From contig JAFYQH010000002.1 in assembly GCA_017547205.1 (NCBI GenBank), positions 1 through 48,195 on the forward strand: DNA of 48,195 nucleotides, in the 5' to 3' direction. The notes beneath the pieces were generated by a model. The model saw nothing but the letters and a program-made list of their open reading frames with translations. It was not told the DNA's origin and did no database searches. The first letter of the stretch is position 1; each line of letters starts with the position of its first letter. The DNA is from Bacteroidaceae bacterium (lineage in GTDB: Bacteria > Bacteroidota > Bacteroidia > Bacteroidales > Bacteroidaceae). Below, piece by piece: positions 20,596 through 29,903 of this stretch. The position numbers and the translations under genes are program-made.

Positions 20596-22764
20596 ATGAA
20601 AAATACACTTGCCATATTTACCGCTGCACTCATGCTTGCATGCACACCCGAAAAGGAAGCAGATTATGCATCGCTCGTGAACCCGCTTATAGGCACTGAC
20701 TACAAGGGGAATGTATACCCCGGAGCACAGGCCCCGTTCGGCATGGTACAGTTGAGTCCCGACAACGGACAGCCCGGATGGGACTGGATTGCCGGTTACT
20801 TCTACCCCGACAGTACCATCGCCGGGTTCAGCCACACCCACCTCAGTGGAACCGGAGCCGGTGATCTCTATGACATAAGCTACATGCCAGTGACCTACCC
20901 ACTGCGTGAGGTTGCTGCACCGCTGGGAGTACACTCAATATTCAGCCACAACCGCGAGAAGTGCGAAGCCGGGTACTACCGCGTGCACCTCGACAGCTAC
21001 GGAATAGATGTGGAATTGACAGCCACAGAACGCTGCGGAGTACAGCGCTACACTTATCCCACAGCCGAAGCAACCGTCCTTCTAAACCTTGGCAAGGCCA
21101 CCAACTGGGATGCCACAACAGATACATATATAAGAAAGGTTGACAGTGTGACCATTGAGGGCTACCGCCACTCCACCGGCTGGGCAAGAGGACAGCAAGT
21201 CTATTTCCGCAGCCGTTTCTCGCGCCCCATTACAACCATGCAGTGCGACAGCATAACCATTGCAGCAGATATGACAATAAAGAAAGCTGTGGGCAAGATA
21301 CGCCTTGACTTTGCCCCGTGTGATAGCCGCCACCTTGTAGTAGTAACGGCACTCTCCGGTACAGGCCTCGAAGGTGCAGCAAAGAACCTTGCTACCGAAG
21401 CATCACACAACGATTTCGACCGTTACCGCAACGACACGCGCTCGCAGTGGAACAGCCTTCTGTCGCGCATAGAGGTTAAAGGCGGCACACACGACGAGCA
21501 GGTTTGTTTCTACACCGCACTCTACCGCACCATGATAGCCCCCACGCTCTACTGCGACGTTGACGGAATGTACAGGGGAGTAGACGGCAAGAACCACCTG
21601 AGCGAAGGATGGCAGAACTACTCCACATTCTCGCTATGGGACACCTTCCGCGCCGCACACCCGCTGTTCACATACACTGCACCCGAGCGTGTGCCCGACA
21701 TGATAAACTCATTTATAGCCCACTATGAGCAACACGGCCGCTTGCCGGTATGGAACATGTGGGGAAGCGAGACCGACATGATGATAGGCTACCACTCCGT
21801 GCCAGTCATTGCCGATGCTTACCTAAAGGGATTCCGCGGTTTCGATGCCGAGAAAGCACTTGAAGCTTGCGTATCCACAGCCAATGACGACAATTACCGC
21901 GGAATAGGGTTCTACAAGCAGCATGGCTACGTACCGTACGATATAACAGACCCCTACAATGCCGACAACTGGAGCATGTCGCGCACGCTGGAATATGCCT
22001 ACGACGACCACTGTATTGCACGCATGGCCGAGGGCCTGGGGCAAGACAGTATTGCCGAGGTGTTCTACCGCCGTGCCGAGAACTGGCGCAACCAGTACAA
22101 CCCTGCAACCACATTCATGCAACCACGCGACAGCAAGGGGGATTTCCAGCCGCAGTTCAGCCCCGACGGATATACCCCGCACATATGCGAGAGCAATGCA
22201 TGGCACTACATGTGGAGCGTACAGCACGACATCGACGGCCTTATAGCCCATGTGGGCAGGGAGAGGTTCGCGCAGAAGCTCGACAGCATGTTCACCTACT
22301 CCCCTGCCTGGAATGCCGACCTGCCGATATTCAGCACAGGCATGATAGGCCAGTATGCACACGGAAACGAGCCGAGCCACCATGTGGCCTACCTGTTCAA
22401 CCGCATAGGCAAGCCCGAAAAGACACGGCAGTATGTGACACAGATAATGCGTGAGATGTACCGCAACGCGCCCGACGGCCTATGTGGCAACGAGGATTGC
22501 GGGCAGATGTCGGCATGGTACGTCATGTCTGCCATTGGGTTCTACCCCGTTAATCCTTGCGGCGGCGAATACGAGCTTGGCATGCCGCTGTTCCCCGAGG
22601 TGACACTGCACCTTGCGAATGGAAAGAGATTTACCATTGTCTGCCATTTTTCGGAGCAAAATGAAGAATCACTACACAAAGTACTGCTCAACGGCAAGGA
22701 GCTCAATGGTACTACCATCACCCACCGCGACATAATGAACGGAGGAACGCTAGAGTTCAAGTAA
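20596..22764 (+). CDS. GH92 alpha-mannosidase, probable surface lipoprotein
   Basis: This 722-residue exo-mannosidase is expected to trim alpha-mannose from N-glycans or yeast mannan in a calcium-dependent, inverting reaction. The ATG at 20596 starts a lipoprotein signal with LMLAC, so Cys16 is lipidated; the acidic residues soon after it resemble the Bacteroidetes surface-export signal. GH92 marks include LVNPLIGTDYKGNVYPGA, PFGMVQLSPDN, GFSHTHLSGTG, HGNEPSHHVAYLFN and CGNEDCGQMSAWYV, where Glu633 is the likely catalytic acid. An open extension of the frame to 20440 overlaps the upstream gene and was not used. The specific linkage cleaved is not evident. Confidence 0.94.
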   Translation: MKNTLAIFTAALMLACTPEKEADYASLVNPLIGTDYKGNVYPGAQAPFGMVQLSPDNGQPGWDWIAGYFYPDSTIAGFSHTHLSGTGAGDLYDISYMPVTYPLREVAAPLGVHSIFSHNREKCEAGYYRVHLDSYGIDVELTATERCGVQRYTYPTAEATVLLNLGKATNWDATTDTYIRKVDSVTIEGYRHSTGWARGQQVYFRSRFSRPITTMQCDSITIAADMTIKKAVGKIRLDFAPCDSRHLVVVTALSGTGLEGAAKNLATEASHNDFDRYRNDTRSQWNSLLSRIEVKGGTHDEQVCFYTALYRTMIAPTLYCDVDGMYRGVDGKNHLSEGWQNYSTFSLWDTFRAAHPLFTYTAPERVPDMINSFIAHYEQHGRLPVWNMWGSETDMMIGYHSVPVIADAYLKGFRGFDAEKALEACVSTANDDNYRGIGFYKQHGYVPYDITDPYNADNWSMSRTLEYAYDDHCIARMAEGLGQDSIAEVFYRRAENWRNQYNPATTFMQPRDSKGDFQPQFSPDGYTPHICESNAWHYMWSVQHDIDGLIAHVGRERFAQKLDSMFTYSPAWNADLPIFSTGMIGQYAHGNEPSHHVAYLFNRIGKPEKTRQYVTQIMREMYRNAPDGLCGNEDCGQMSAWYVMSAIGFYPVNPCGGEYELGMPLFPEVTLHLANGKRFTIVCHFSEQNEESLHKVLLNGKELNGTTITHRDIMNGGTLEFK

Positions 22765-22783
22765 AATGCCGCACAAGTACACC

Positions 22784-22829
22784 AATAAACACAAATGGAT
22801 GAAGTTCGCTTCATCCATTTGTGTTTATT
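22784..22829. terminator. Bidirectional terminator between convergent genes
   Basis: A perfect 21-bp stem (22784-22804 with 22809-22829) is capped by a TTCG loop. It ends inside the stop codon of the minus-strand antiporter and follows the GH92 stop by 20 bases. Runs of A and T at both ends suit either direction. Confidence 0.85.
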
Positions 22830-24858
22830 AATGCGTTTCACCACCCTCAACCTTGTAGCCGTTAGGATAGATGAGCAACACACTGGTATTGGGATAGTCG
22901 CGCTGCAACTGCACGAATACGTGGTCGAGCGACGGACGGAAGGAAATTGAACCCTTGCGAGCGCTCACCACAATGAGCAGATGGTCCTCGTGTATTATCT
23001 TTGAGAGACGCTTCAGGTCGTTGCCGCCATCGGTCTCAAAGAAGCTTGCCGCAATAGGCGGATAACCCTTGAGAAGTTCCTTTATCCTACCCATTGTTTC
23101 GGGGTGTCCATGATACATCATTTTGCATCCCAAGCCACTGGACATGCGCGCGGTCTCCTCTACCCAATATGAGAAACCGGCCTCGTACTCGGCCTTGGCC
23201 GGGAAAGTTATATGTATGGTACGCACGGTGTTCAACGGGATGTTCATACGAGCCATTACGACCTGGCAGTCTAGTGCATTGAGTACCTCGGGGAGCACAT
23301 GGCCGAGAAATGTATCGTTAGCGGTCTCCTTCTTGTGGAAGCCCAGTATAAGCTCTCGGTAGTCGTTCTCCTTCACCTCGTGTATGATACCGTGCGCAAG
23401 ATTGGTTGTAAGGCGTATTTTAGTAAGCAACGGCACATTAACAGAAGCAGCAATATTGGCGGCGGCATCAAGGACTTTCGTTCCGCGTGCCTGGCGGCTC
23501 TTGTCCTCGTCAAGCACGACCGTGATGGCCGAAAGAGGTATCTTGCTGTTATCCTTACGCACTAGCAGGGCAAGGTCCATCAGTTTGTCAACCATATTAG
23601 GGTTAGCGAGGGCAAGCAGGGTCTTCTTCGACGACGTAGATGACGGCATATCAAGTATACCATCGGACACGACAAGCTTGCGCGATGCCCTGTCGGAGAC
23701 TATGGAACTGACTATGCATGTAACAAGGATAAGAAGGATTGTCCCGTTGAGCACATCATCACTGAGCAGACGTGAACCGTCGGACAAAACAATACCATGG
23801 CCGACGATGGCAGCAGCAAGAGTAGCAGCAGCCTGTGATGTACTGAGACCGAACATCAAGTTCTGCTCGTTACCCGACATTCTGTATGTCTTCGCCACCA
23901 GGAACGAGGCAAGCCACTTACCAGCCAGAGCTGTTGTAACCATCGCCCCGGCCACGACGAGCGAATCACCTCCGTTGAAAAGGACGCGCACATCTATCAT
24001 CATGCCCACGCCTATGAGGAAGTATGGAATGAATATGGCATTTCCCACAAAGTCAATACGTCTCATGAGCGGTGACGAGTGAGGGATAAGGCGGTTCAGT
24101 ACAAGGCCGGTAATGAAGGCACCCAAAATGCCCTCCATTCCTGCAAGTTCCATCATACCCGCACCCAGGAAAAGCATCGCAAGCACAAAAATATACTGTA
24201 TGACACTGTCGTTGTATGTACGGAAGAAGTAGCGTGCTATACGCGGGAACAGGAATATTATTAGCCCGGCTATGGCGATGAGCTTCACAAGCATGAACAG
24301 CACGAACCATATGCTGGCTTCGCCGGTAAACGTACCGGCCACAACTGCAAGCACAAAGAGTGTGAGCGTGTCGGTGATAATGGTACCACCCACGACAACG
24401 TTTACACAACGCAGACGCGAGAGGCCGTATCTTGCCACAATCGGATAGGATATGAGCGTGTACGAGGCATACATGCTGGCAAGCAGCAGCGATGCAATGA
24501 AACTGAAACCTAGGATATAAATGTTGGTCACCATGCCCAATGCTATGGGTATGAGGAACACGGAAAGTCCCATAAGGATAGCACCTCCCTTGGCCTGCTT
24601 CATCTCCTGCATGTTTATCTCGAGACTGGCTAGGAACATTATGTAGTAGAGTCCCACCTTTCCAAAGAGCTCGAAGCTATCGTCACGTACAAGAATATTG
24701 AAGCCGTTAGGTCCTATGAGCAGACCTGCCAATATCATACCGATGATATGCGGCAAGCGCAGTTTGTTGAATAGCAACGGTGCGAAAAGAACAATACAGA
24801 GCACCCCCAGGAATATCCATGTGGGTTCTGTTACGGGAAAGAGGGAACTGAAATTCAT
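22828..24858 (-). CDS. CPA2-type cation/proton antiporter with C-terminal USP-like region
   Basis: The 676-residue inner-membrane protein has 12-13 hydrophobic helices up to about residue 400, with LRLPHIIGMILAGLLIGPNGFN, MFLASLEINM and GAFITGLVLNRLIP, the usual Na+/H+ exchanger/KefB pattern. The C-terminal 260 residues are soluble and resemble two universal-stress-protein units (ALANPNMVDKLMDLAL and ITVVLDEDK). In place of a TrkA-N domain, this arrangement is common in Bacteroidetes antiporters. Ion choice (Na+ or K+) is not evident. It starts 19 bases after the DUF3078 stop, so both genes form one operon. Confidence 0.88.
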   Translation of the reverse strand: MNFSSLFPVTEPTWIFLGVLCIVLFAPLLFNKLRLPHIIGMILAGLLIGPNGFNILVRDDSFELFGKVGLYYIMFLASLEINMQEMKQAKGGAILMGLSVFLIPIALGMVTNIYILGFSFIASLLLASMYASYTLISYPIVARYGLSRLRCVNVVVGGTIITDTLTLFVLAVVAGTFTGEASIWFVLFMLVKLIAIAGLIIFLFPRIARYFFRTYNDSVIQYIFVLAMLFLGAGMMELAGMEGILGAFITGLVLNRLIPHSSPLMRRIDFVGNAIFIPYFLIGVGMMIDVRVLFNGGDSLVVAGAMVTTALAGKWLASFLVAKTYRMSGNEQNLMFGLSTSQAAATLAAAIVGHGIVLSDGSRLLSDDVLNGTILLILVTCIVSSIVSDRASRKLVVSDGILDMPSSTSSKKTLLALANPNMVDKLMDLALLVRKDNSKIPLSAITVVLDEDKSRQARGTKVLDAAANIAASVNVPLLTKIRLTTNLAHGIIHEVKENDYRELILGFHKKETANDTFLGHVLPEVLNALDCQVVMARMNIPLNTVRTIHITFPAKAEYEAGFSYWVEETARMSSGLGCKMMYHGHPETMGRIKELLKGYPPIAASFFETDGGNDLKRLSKIIHEDHLLIVVSARKGSISFRPSLDHVFVQLQRDYPNTSVLLIYPNGYKVEGGETH

Positions 24859-24877
24859 CTTCTACAACTATTAATTC

Positions 24878-26158
24878 TTACCAACTGTATGTAAGACCCA
24901 GAGTCATGAGTTCCTTGAACTGCCAATAGCCATAATCGGCATCATATAGCCCCGGAGCACTGTCATCGAAGCGAGCATACATGCTTAGAGAAGCCGAGAA
25001 ATAACGTGTAAGGGCAATATCGAACTTGGTTTCCATATGAAAGAAAGCTCTGGCATAGTTAGTATAGTACTCGGCCTTTGCCCAGAAATTGACTATATTG
25101 AACAGTTTCATGGACGGAACGGTAACCACCAGTTGTGTACCGAAATCCTCCTTGTGATGGCGTCCCTCCTTTATGCCGTAACGCCCTGCAAGATGTCCAT
25201 AACGCACAAACTTGTAGTTATATGCCGACAAAGGTGCCAAATATATATCGAGTGTAAAATTCTTCCATTTTGGCTTGTAATTGAGACCGACCGAGAAATT
25301 GGCATCGAAAGGAGCCAAGAGTTTTGATACGAAGTCGTAACTATTAACCGGATAGTTGGGAAACATTTGAGTTTCCAGCGTCATACGCGCAGCAACATCA
25401 AGATTCTTCATGAGCCTGTAACCAAACTTTGACTCCAGCCTAAGCCTGTCGGTATTAGTTCTGAAACTATGCAGTGTGTCGGCCTTCGATGTAGCAAAGC
25501 CAAGGTCGACATCTATATGATTGGTCATATTAATGCGGTTCTTGTCGTCATATTTAAGATCAAGATCAACCTCGCCCAGCATGGTCTTGTTGCTCTCACC
25601 GCCCTGATACCAGTTATCCGATATGTAGTTCTGTGAAAAGCGCAGTGCCACCTTGCCATTGAAAGTCCAATAATTGGGCCTTACAACTGTTGTCTTCATG
25701 TCACCGGCAACGTTCTGGGGCATATCAACTTTATCGATAATTACAGCCGGTGTCCTCATTCTCGTATCGTTGGACACAGGCTTTGCCTTTCGGAGATCGG
25801 CTTCTGTCATGGCAACAGCTTCGGGATACGTCCTGTAAAGGTTCATCATCACGCCATTGATTACTGCAGCACGTTTGCTGTCGAGCGCAAGAGCATCGTT
25901 GTCGTCCGTAGCCTCCGCATCGCCCTGCACACTGAATGCATCACTAATAATACCACTGTACAAGACTGGAGAGAAGAACATTTTCGCAAAAACAGGATTT
26001 GTCCTGTCCTCATCACTCTCTACAGCCATCTGTTTCGAAGCTGCAACCAGACTGTCGAGTTCCGCATTGAAATGTTCCGATACTGCCGAGAATTTCTGGG
26101 CAGGAATATCAAAGCACGCAAATATAAGGAACAATATAACAAGTAAAGTTGTTTTCAT
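24878..26158 (-). CDS. DUF3078 outer-membrane beta-barrel protein
   Basis: The 425-residue protein begins MKTTLLVILFLIFACFDIPAQ, a signal peptide; the ATG at 26158 was chosen over an upstream one that would precede it by 11 residues. From about residue 165 the sequence alternates in barrel style (FSQNYISDNWYQGGESNKTMLGEV, NRINMTNHIDVDLGF, KFGYRLMKNLDVAAR) and ends in an aromatic strand (TLGLTYSW), as outer-membrane proteins do. This matches the Bacteroidetes family DUF3078, of unknown function. It leads the operon with the antiporter. Confidence 0.85.
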   Translation of the reverse strand: MKTTLLVILFLIFACFDIPAQKFSAVSEHFNAELDSLVAASKQMAVESDEDRTNPVFAKMFFSPVLYSGIISDAFSVQGDAEATDDNDALALDSKRAAVINGVMMNLYRTYPEAVAMTEADLRKAKPVSNDTRMRTPAVIIDKVDMPQNVAGDMKTTVVRPNYWTFNGKVALRFSQNYISDNWYQGGESNKTMLGEVDLDLKYDDKNRINMTNHIDVDLGFATSKADTLHSFRTNTDRLRLESKFGYRLMKNLDVAARMTLETQMFPNYPVNSYDFVSKLLAPFDANFSVGLNYKPKWKNFTLDIYLAPLSAYNYKFVRYGHLAGRYGIKEGRHHKEDFGTQLVVTVPSMKLFNIVNFWAKAEYYTNYARAFFHMETKFDIALTRYFSASLSMYARFDDSAPGLYDADYGYWQFKELMTLGLTYSW

Positions 26159-26177
26159 AGTATACGAATTGCTTGTG

Positions 26178-26185
26178 CGAAGATA
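26178..26185 (-). promoter_or_regulatory. Possible -7 element of the DUF3078-antiporter operon
   Basis: On the minus strand this reads TATCTTCG, the TTCG variant, 19 bases before the start codon. Confidence 0.4.
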
Positions 26186-26292
26186 ATACAAAAAGACCGT
26201 TTATTAAAATAAATATTATTTTAGAACTATCCACACACCTTCTCAGCTGAAATTTATATTCCACAAATAGCCTTTTATATCTTTATTTTTAC

Positions 26293-26300
26293 TAACTTCG
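26293..26300 (+). promoter_or_regulatory. Possible -7 element of yidC
   Basis: TAACTTCG, a TTCG variant of TAnnTTTG, lies 54 bases before the yidC start codon. Confidence 0.4.
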
Positions 26301-26354
26301 CGCCGAATTGCGCACTATTGCGGAAACCCACAAACAAAAGATACAGGAACAGAC

Positions 26355-28271
26355 ATGGATAAAAGAAGCATCATCGGATATGTACTCATTGGTATTGTAC
26401 TCATTGGTTACTTCATGCTCAACCAGCCCAGTGCCGAGGACATGGCAAGACAACAGAGATACAATGACTCGATAGCAATCGTACTCAAAAACAAGGAACT
26501 TGCCGAGAAGGCACAGGAGCAGATAAGGCTCAATGAAATAGAAGCACAGAAAAACGACTCCACCGACATACTGTTCAATGCTCTGAACGGAACGGAGGAG
26601 ACCATAATATTGTCCAACGACCTTGTAAAAGTAAACATATCCACACTCGGAGGTACCGTATCATCGGTCATACTCAAGGAATACAGAAACCAGCAGGGAA
26701 GCGAGCTTGTCATGTTCGACAAGAACGACAAAGTTGCCGGTAAGGAAAGAAACACGCTTAACTTTGTATTCGAAGGCAAGCAGGGTGTAAGGAATATAAG
26801 TACCGACAACCTATATTTCACCGCATTGGACAGGAACGAAAATTCCGTAACGATGCGCCTGGCGCTTGGCACCGACAAGTATGTTGACTTCAGATACAGG
26901 CTCAACGGCTACATGCTCGACATGCATATCGACGCCCATAACATGGACGATATTCTAAGTACCAAGAAAGATGTCGAAATCGAGTGGAGACAGTATGCCC
27001 GTCAGCATGAGCCGGGATATGAGTTTGAGCAGCGATATACAAACATAACATACAAGCCAACGAACGACGACAGCGATTACCTGAGCGAGATGCAGGACGA
27101 GAGCGAGAAGTTCACGGAGCCTATGAAATGGATTGCGTTCAAAAACCAGTTCTTCTCATGCATAATGATTGCCGGGAACGAGTTCAGTGACGTAAATCTC
27201 GATTCCAGAAAGATTGAGAAAGGACAGGACATGCTCAAGAGCTTCTCGGCAAGTATGAACGCCCCTTTTGACCCTACAGGACGCGACGCAACAGGCATAC
27301 AGTTCTACTTCGGTCCTAACAGGTTCGGTACACTACAGGAGTGTAGCGGCATGTCACTAAACGCCGGTGACGACCTTGAGCTGGAGGAGATAATCTACTT
27401 TGGATGGCCTATTGTACGCTGGATAAACCGCTACTTCATCATGTACCTGTTCGACGGTCTCTCGGGCCTTGGACTGAACATGGGTCTCGTACTCATACTG
27501 CTTACCATAATCGTAAAGGTCATCGTATACCCCTTTACAAAGAAGTCATATGTTTCATCGGCAAAAATGCGCGCACTCAAGCCGTACATCGACGAGATAA
27601 ACGCCAAGTACACTAAGAAGGAGGATGCTCTGAAGAAACAGCAAGAGATTATGGGACTCTACTCCAAGTATGGTGCAAGCCCCATGGGCGGATGCCTGCC
27701 GATGCTCATACAGATGCCCGTATTCATCGCTCTTTTCAACTTTGTCCCCAACGCAATTGAACTGCGACAGGAAAGTTTCCTTTGGGCGCATGACCTTTCG
27801 GCCTACGACTCGCTGATAAGTTGGGACCAGCCGATATGGCTCATAGGCAACCACATAAGCATTTTCTGTCTCCTGTTCTGCGTAACACAGATAGTGAACA
27901 CTTACTACACAAGCCGCATGCAGCCGAGCATGGGAGGCTCCGAGATGGAACAGCAGCAGAAGATGATGCGCTGGATGATGTACCTCATGCCGGTAATGTT
28001 CTTCTTCATGTTCAACGACTACTCATCGGGACTCAACTTCTACTATTTCGTATCCACCCTCATCAGTGTCGGCATATTCATCTACCTGAGACGCGCCATC
28101 AAGGAGGATGAACTGCTCAAGAAGATGGAGGCATACGCAGTGAGCAACAAGAACAATCCTGCAAAGAAAAGCAACATGATGGCACGCCTCGAAGCACTCC
28201 AGGAGCAGCAGAGAAAACTTGCCGAAGAGCAGGAGAGAATGAGAAACGCAAGAAAGAACAAGAATAAATAA
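26355..28271 (+). CDS. yidC: Membrane protein insertase YidC/Oxa1
   Basis: The 638-residue inner-membrane protein inserts and folds membrane proteins, alone or with Sec. An N-terminal anchor (IIGYVLIGIVLIGYFML) is followed by a large periplasmic domain (about 60-340). The conserved insertase core begins near 350 (FDGLSGLGLNMGLVLILLTIIVK) and includes MGGCLPMLIQMPVFIALF and FYYFVSTLISVGIFIYLRR. The basic, charged C-terminus is typical of ribosome-contacting tails. It overlaps nothing; the next start is seven bases after its stop. Confidence 0.97.
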   Translation: MDKRSIIGYVLIGIVLIGYFMLNQPSAEDMARQQRYNDSIAIVLKNKELAEKAQEQIRLNEIEAQKNDSTDILFNALNGTEETIILSNDLVKVNISTLGGTVSSVILKEYRNQQGSELVMFDKNDKVAGKERNTLNFVFEGKQGVRNISTDNLYFTALDRNENSVTMRLALGTDKYVDFRYRLNGYMLDMHIDAHNMDDILSTKKDVEIEWRQYARQHEPGYEFEQRYTNITYKPTNDDSDYLSEMQDESEKFTEPMKWIAFKNQFFSCIMIAGNEFSDVNLDSRKIEKGQDMLKSFSASMNAPFDPTGRDATGIQFYFGPNRFGTLQECSGMSLNAGDDLELEEIIYFGWPIVRWINRYFIMYLFDGLSGLGLNMGLVLILLTIIVKVIVYPFTKKSYVSSAKMRALKPYIDEINAKYTKKEDALKKQQEIMGLYSKYGASPMGGCLPMLIQMPVFIALFNFVPNAIELRQESFLWAHDLSAYDSLISWDQPIWLIGNHISIFCLLFCVTQIVNTYYTSRMQPSMGGSEMEQQQKMMRWMMYLMPVMFFFMFNDYSSGLNFYYFVSTLISVGIFIYLRRAIKEDELLKKMEAYAVSNKNNPAKKSNMMARLEALQEQQRKLAEEQERMRNARKNKNK

Positions 28272-28278
28272 TACATAA

Positions 28279-28908
28279 ATGGGACTTTTCAATTTTTTCA
28301 AGAAAAAAGAATCGGCTGAACATGTCGGAGGCATGGAGGACTTCATGACCCTCATACGTGTATATTACCAGTCGGTACTTGCATCGAACCTCGGTATAAC
28401 AAACGTGAACATGCTCCCCGACCTGGCGACATTCAAGCGCACGCTCAAGGTCGCAACGCAGAACAACAAACTGGGCGTAGCTGAGAAAAGCCGCTGCAGG
28501 AAGATGCTCGAGCAGATATACGGGCTCAACGAAACATTCTTCAAGGAGATAGACCTTTCGGTAAAGAAGAACTGCAAGAAGATGCAGGATGCACAAGCCT
28601 ACCTCTTTGCAGTACAGGGCTTCAACAACGACCTCATGATGCTCGTAGGCAACCTCATGAAATGGAAGTTCCGCGTACCGGGCTTCATGCACAAGCTGCT
28701 CCGCGGCATGACCGAGAAGATCATCAACGACATCCTCACAAAGAACAACTGGAAGGACGAGGCTACGTTCCGCACCGTATATGCGGTACGCCAGTACAGA
28801 GAAAAGCTGGGACACAGCCCCGAGTGGATGACCGAATATGTGTACAACATTGTGATGCTTGCAAAGAAAGAGCCACGCCCCAAGACAGAGGAGCTGGATA
28901 AGAAATAA
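28279..28908 (+). CDS. Unknown protein cotranscribed with yidC
   Basis: The product of 209 residues was not recognised. It has no signal peptide or membrane helix. The N-terminus MGLFNFFKKKE is amphipathic and basic, which could lie on a membrane surface. The rest is strongly helical and rich in Lys, Met and Asn, with four conserved-looking Trp/Tyr segments (MKWKFRVPGFMHKLL, NNWKDEATFRTVYAVRQYREKLG). Starting seven bases after yidC it is almost certainly on the same transcript. A role in membrane biogenesis would be inference from position only. Confidence 0.8.
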   Translation: MGLFNFFKKKESAEHVGGMEDFMTLIRVYYQSVLASNLGITNVNMLPDLATFKRTLKVATQNNKLGVAEKSRCRKMLEQIYGLNETFFKEIDLSVKKNCKKMQDAQAYLFAVQGFNNDLMMLVGNLMKWKFRVPGFMHKLLRGMTEKIINDILTKNNWKDEATFRTVYAVRQYREKLGHSPEWMTEYVYNIVMLAKKEPRPKTEELDKK

Positions 28909-28911
28909 CCA

Positions 28912-28951
28912 GAAGAGGGCGACTGAAAAGAAATTTTTGGTCGCCCTCTTC
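28912..28951 (+). terminator. Hairpin behind the yidC operon
   Basis: A perfect 12-bp stem (28912-28923 with 28940-28951) with a 16-base A/T-rich loop begins four bases after the stop. No T-tract follows, so read-through into the DUF2156 gene is possible. Confidence 0.65.
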
Positions 28952-28973
28952 CGTGTTGAAAGTGAATGAAAAG

Positions 28974-29882
28974 ATGGAATTCAAGCCTGTCACTATATCA
29001 GCAATAGAAGAGTTACTGCCGTTTGCCAAGGCATGCCATACACGGTCGTGCGACTACACGCCGGGAAACCTTGTCATGTGGGCACGGTTCATGGATTACA
29101 GATATGCCATTGAAAACGGGACGCTGTTCATAAGATGCAAGTCACAGCACGACATGGAAAGCAGCGCATTCCTTGCCCCAATAGGCTCCATGCCCATGGT
29201 TGAGTCATTGCGGATGCTACAGGAACACTGCTGCGAAAAAGGAGAGAACCTGCGCCTGACAGCCGTGCCAGAGGAGATATACACGGTACTGCATGCCGCA
29301 TTGCCCGACCACCAGGCAACAACGCTCGACAACTGGAGCGACTACATTTACAGTGCCGCTTCGCTCGCAACCCTCAAAGGCAAGGCGCTGAACAAGAAAC
29401 GCAACCGCTACAACAAGTTCATAGCAGAGAACCCCATACACAATTACAGCCGATGCACAGCCGATGACATAAAGGATATTGTACGTTTTCTCGCAAGCAA
29501 CCGTGACTGCCAGAACAACCGCGAGGACAACATGCGGTGCTATGAACAATGGCAGTGCATAGCAACCGTGCGCAACCTTACTCTCTACAGCCAACATGCA
29601 GGCATACTGAGGGTTGACGGCAAGATCGCTGCCTTTACTCTTGGCGAGATATTCGGCGATACTCTATATGTCCATATCGAAAAAGCCGACCACAGCATTG
29701 CCGGAGCAAGCGAAGCCATAAACCGCATGTTCGTGAGCGACATGCTTGCCGAACACCCTGGTATAATATACGTAAACCGCGAAGAGGATCTCGGCGACCC
29801 CGGACTGCGCCAGGTAAAACGGGCATACAACCCCACCATGATGCTGCACCGCTACGAGATGCTTCCACCCGAAGAAGAGTAA
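28974..29882 (+). CDS. DUF2156 (GNAT-fold, LPG-synthase C-like) protein
   Basis: The 302-residue soluble protein resembles the C-terminal acyl/aminoacyl-transfer domain of phosphatidylglycerol lysyltransferases. Typical stretches are CDYTPGNLVMWA, LKGKALNKKRNRYNKF, GILRVDGKIAAFTLGE and IYVNREEDLGDPGLRQVKRAYNP. The membrane half of MprF is absent, so it may modify another amine or lipid substrate. The ATG at 28974 was preferred to GTG at 28953. It ends 21 bases before the purine permease start; the two are probably cotranscribed. Confidence 0.82.
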   Translation: MEFKPVTISAIEELLPFAKACHTRSCDYTPGNLVMWARFMDYRYAIENGTLFIRCKSQHDMESSAFLAPIGSMPMVESLRMLQEHCCEKGENLRLTAVPEEIYTVLHAALPDHQATTLDNWSDYIYSAASLATLKGKALNKKRNRYNKFIAENPIHNYSRCTADDIKDIVRFLASNRDCQNNREDNMRCYEQWQCIATVRNLTLYSQHAGILRVDGKIAAFTLGEIFGDTLYVHIEKADHSIAGASEAINRMFVSDMLAEHPGIIYVNREEDLGDPGLRQVKRAYNPTMMLHRYEMLPPEEE

Positions 29883-29903
29883 AACATTATAATAGACACG
29901 ACC

